Below, one piece after another: positions 46,716 through 48,118 of a stretch of DNA of 48,118 nt. The DNA lies in the IMG/VR virus record IMGVR_UViG_3300020156_000038, positions 1 through 48,118 of that record; one strand, written 5' to 3'. Source of the stretch: a virus. The notes beneath the pieces were generated by a model, which saw nothing but the letters and a program-made list of their open reading frames with translations, was not told where the DNA came from and did no database searches. Made by a program: the position numbers and the translations under genes. Position 1 is the first letter of the stretch; each line of letters starts with the position of its first letter.

Positions 46716-46941
46716 GGAGTATTGCGGCGAACTGGCGCGCACCGAAGATGCACAGGACGAATGCATCGGTGACTTGGAAGACGGCTTCTTCCAATCGAAC
46801 CGTGACAAGGACCGTGCGGCCAACACGCTGCGCAATGGCGTGGAGCGCATCAAGCTGAGCCGCGCGCCCTGCAAGCTGTTCGACTTCGCCTGCCGCAAGC
46901 GCCAGAAGGAGCTCAACCGTGAGCAAGCGCCCAATCGGTAG
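46564..46941 (+). CDS. Rz1: Outer-membrane spanin lipoprotein (Rz1)
   Basis: 125 aa, starting inside Rz (+1 frame) and continuing 226 nt past its stop. Signal peptide NLKLLSVLTALCLLVGC ends in a lipobox (LVGC), so the mature protein would start at Cys18. It is longer than the 40-60 aa of mature lambda Rz1 and has four further cysteines. The frame overlap and lipobox make the assignment firm. Confidence 0.87.
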   Translation: MNLKLLSVLTALCLLVGCAHSVRDDSPASDLDALVSSVSRDLQRRMLPNGKEYCGELARTEDAQDECIGDLEDGFFQSNRDKDRAANTLRNGVERIKLSRAPCKLFDFACRKRQKELNREQAPNR

Positions 46942-47170
46942 GTTGAAGGCACACCAGCAAGAGCGCCGCTGCACCCGCCTGCCCCGCCCTGCCACCACCC
47001 TGCCTAGCTGCGGGCAGGGCCAAGCGCCAGCCAGCCGGGTCCGCAGGCCGTTGCCAGCGGGGCGCGCAGCACCCCAGCCCTAGGCCACCCCATAGGGCAG
47101 GGCCAGCCGGGGCGGGCTGGCGTCGGCTGGCGGAGCGGCTTAGGACCACCCGGCAGGGCTGGTAAGCACA
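46942..47170. other. Very GC-rich CCTGCC/GCCAGC repeat-like intergenic DNA
   Basis: After the Rz1 stop lie about 230 bp dominated by short words such as CCTGCC, GGGCAGGG, GCCAGCC and GGCTGGCG, with many partial inverted repeats. No coding frame with a ribosome-binding site is visible on either strand. The style is like the DNA at 6500-6860 encoding the helicase tail. It ends at the convergent terminator. Confidence 0.6.
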
Positions 47171-47197
47171 AATAACCCGGCGCTAGGCCGGGTTATT
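47171..47197. terminator. Bidirectional terminator between convergent arms
   Basis: AATAACCCGGC / GCCGGGTTATT form a perfect 11-bp stem with a 5-nt loop. The A/T-rich stem ends give AAATAA on one side and TTATT on the other, so it can stop transcription of the lysis arm and of the DUF3310 gene from both directions. Confidence 0.85.
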
Positions 47198-47219
47198 CGT
47201 TATAGCGTGGTGGCTGGCG

Positions 47220-47840
47220 TCAGCCTTGGTTCACGTAACCCGGCCCCGGCCCGCTGCCGAACAGCGCGGTGTTCCGCATCTGTTCCCAGATTTTGCCAGC
47301 GGCATAACCGGACACGATGCTCTTGACGGATTCCTTCATGTCCGCCGTGGCTTCGTACGGCAGCGGCACCAGACCCAACGCATCCATCTTGTGAGTAAGC
47401 TGCTCCACCACCTCGGCAGCGCCAGGACGCTCATCTTCGCTGGCGTACTGCTCCTTCTCGATGAGCGCGTTCAGCATGTTGCCTGCGCGGTTCAGGTCTT
47501 CGCGACTGGTCCAATCACTCAGCGCCAGGATGATCATGCGCTCAGACACATCGATACCATTCACATCACAGAAGTGAGCCGGCGACTGGTGCGCGCTGAC
47601 GGCCCGGTTCATCGGCGGCAGCACTGTGCCATCGTTGAACGCTTCGATCAGCTTGTCCAGGTAATGGCGAGCTTTCTGCAAGTCCTGCAGCCCGTTCTTC
47701 TTGCGCCAACGCGCGATGTACTTGGTGATGTTACCTTCGAGGTACCGGCCACCGAGGGCCAGCAACACGAAGTCCCAATGCTGGTACGTCGTACCCTTGT
47801 AATGACCGCCACCCACCTGCACTGCATTTGCGTTACTCAC
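47220..47840 (-). CDS. DUF3310-containing protein, 206 aa
   Basis: GTG 47840 is chosen because AAGGAG lies 7-8 nt upstream and it overlaps the HD gene stop by 8 nt. VGGGHYKGTTYQHWDFVLLA and LEGNITKYIARWRKKNGLQDLQKARHYLDKL (residues about 8-60) are the full DUF3310 signature, common in phages beside nucleotide-metabolism genes and possibly a nucleotide-binding module. The remaining 140 residues are helical with no recognised domain. It is the last gene of the TS-like/HD operon. Confidence 0.86.
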   Translation of the reverse strand: MSNANAVQVGGGHYKGTTYQHWDFVLLALGGRYLEGNITKYIARWRKKNGLQDLQKARHYLDKLIEAFNDGTVLPPMNRAVSAHQSPAHFCDVNGIDVSERMIILALSDWTSREDLNRAGNMLNALIEKEQYASEDERPGAAEVVEQLTHKMDALGLVPLPYEATADMKESVKSIVSGYAAGKIWEQMRNTALFGSGPGPGYVNQG

Positions 47841-48118
47841 CTTTATTCTCCTTCCAGATGCGGGCCACGCCCTTGAATACACGCTCGACGCGCTGCTTGA
47901 ACTCGTCGGTCTCCAGTTCTTGCATGATCGCGTTGACATACGTACCGTAGTTCTTGTACGCCGCCTTGATCATCTTGCTCTTGTTGCCGTACATCCTTTC
48001 CCTCGCGCAGAACAACATGCCGTCTGCGCAATCGGCCAGCTTCAGCACCACCTCTTCACGCGGTGTAACTTCGATGCTGAAGTCCACCGTGTTAAGCAGC
48101 TGCTCCTCAACCTCGCCG
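47833..48118 (-). CDS. HD-domain 5'-deoxynucleotidase (YfbR-like), C-terminal part
   Basis: Rightmost copy of the gene whose start is at 456. Positions 47992-48118 repeat 1-127; the real unique C-terminal coding is 47833-47991. This part has VTPREEVVLKLADCADGML, where the D's match the last metal or helix residue of HD nucleotidases, and ends in a basic helix (RVFKGVARIWKENKGE). TAA at 47833 overlaps the DUF3310 start. Confidence 0.85.
   Translation of the reverse strand, partial: GEVEEQLLNTVDFSIEVTPREEVVLKLADCADGMLFCARERMYGNKSKMIKAAYKNYGTYVNAIMQELETDEFKQRVERVFKGVARIWKENKGE
47992..48118. repeat. 127-bp terminal direct repeat, right copy
   Basis: Identical to positions 1-127. It should be removed to obtain the 47,991-bp circle. 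The coding frame of the HD gene is continuous across the join. Confidence 0.93.

Noticed and set aside
1-48118. CRISPR array, insertion sequence, integrase or repressor genes
   Set aside because: No regularly spaced repeats, transposase motifs, tyrosine/serine recombinase motifs or CI-type repressors were found on either strand, which supports a lytic lifestyle.

Overview
The window is a complete genome of a lytic siphovirus (Caudoviricetes) of a Gram-negative, fairly GC-rich host, assembled as a circle and cut at an arbitrary point. The evidence is a full head and long-tail morphogenesis set (TerS/TerL, portal, MuF protein, scaffold, capsid, tail tube, frameshifted tail chaperone, 943-aa tape measure, DUF2163 and tip proteins), an M15 endolysin with holin-like proteins and an Rz/Rz1 spanin pair, and no recognisable integrase, repressor or phage RNA polymerase. 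The last 127 bases repeat the first 127 exactly, so the unique circle is 47,991 bp and one gene (an HD-domain nucleotidase) is split across the window ends. The sequence does not identify the host more closely than a Gram-negative, probably proteobacterial, cell.

Layout: positions 1-22106 (and 47220-48118) are read leftward on the minus strand and hold nucleotide metabolism, DNA modification, replication and many small genes. Positions 22688-46941 are read rightward and hold packaging, head, tail and lysis. The two arms diverge from a 580-bp non-coding, partly AT-rich region (22107-22687) with large inverted repeats and promoter-like signals. They converge on a bidirectional hairpin terminator (47171-47197).

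Minus arm: an HD nucleotidase, a thymidylate-synthase-family enzyme, a helical protein of the 5-hydroxymethyl-dU kinase / alpha-putrescinyl-thymine pyrophosphorylase family, a GT-A glycosyltransferase and a PAPS-sulfotransferase-like protein form one tightly overlapping operon (47840 through the junction to 4396). Further along are a histone-H1-like protein, an SNF2 helicase, VRR-NUC and Cas4-like nucleases, family A DNA polymerase, a putative ssDNA-binding protein, an ATP-dependent ligase, a dCTP deaminase/dUTPase-family enzyme, an APS-kinase-like protein fused to a HIGH-motif nucleotidyltransferase, a MazG-like protein, a J-domain protein, several tiny membrane proteins and a primase-helicase.

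The most interesting inference is that this phage remodels dU/dT pools and hypermodifies thymine in its DNA. The toolkit is unusual: glycosyltransferase, sulfotransferase-like protein and APS-kinase-like/nucleotidyltransferase fusion beside the hmdU-type enzymes. The chemistry of the final base cannot be read from sequence. Plus-arm points of note are a perfect G-GGA-AAC frameshift site for the tail chaperone, a tail tube protein with an inserted glycine-rich domain, and a tip protein ending in a discoidin-like domain with different base composition.
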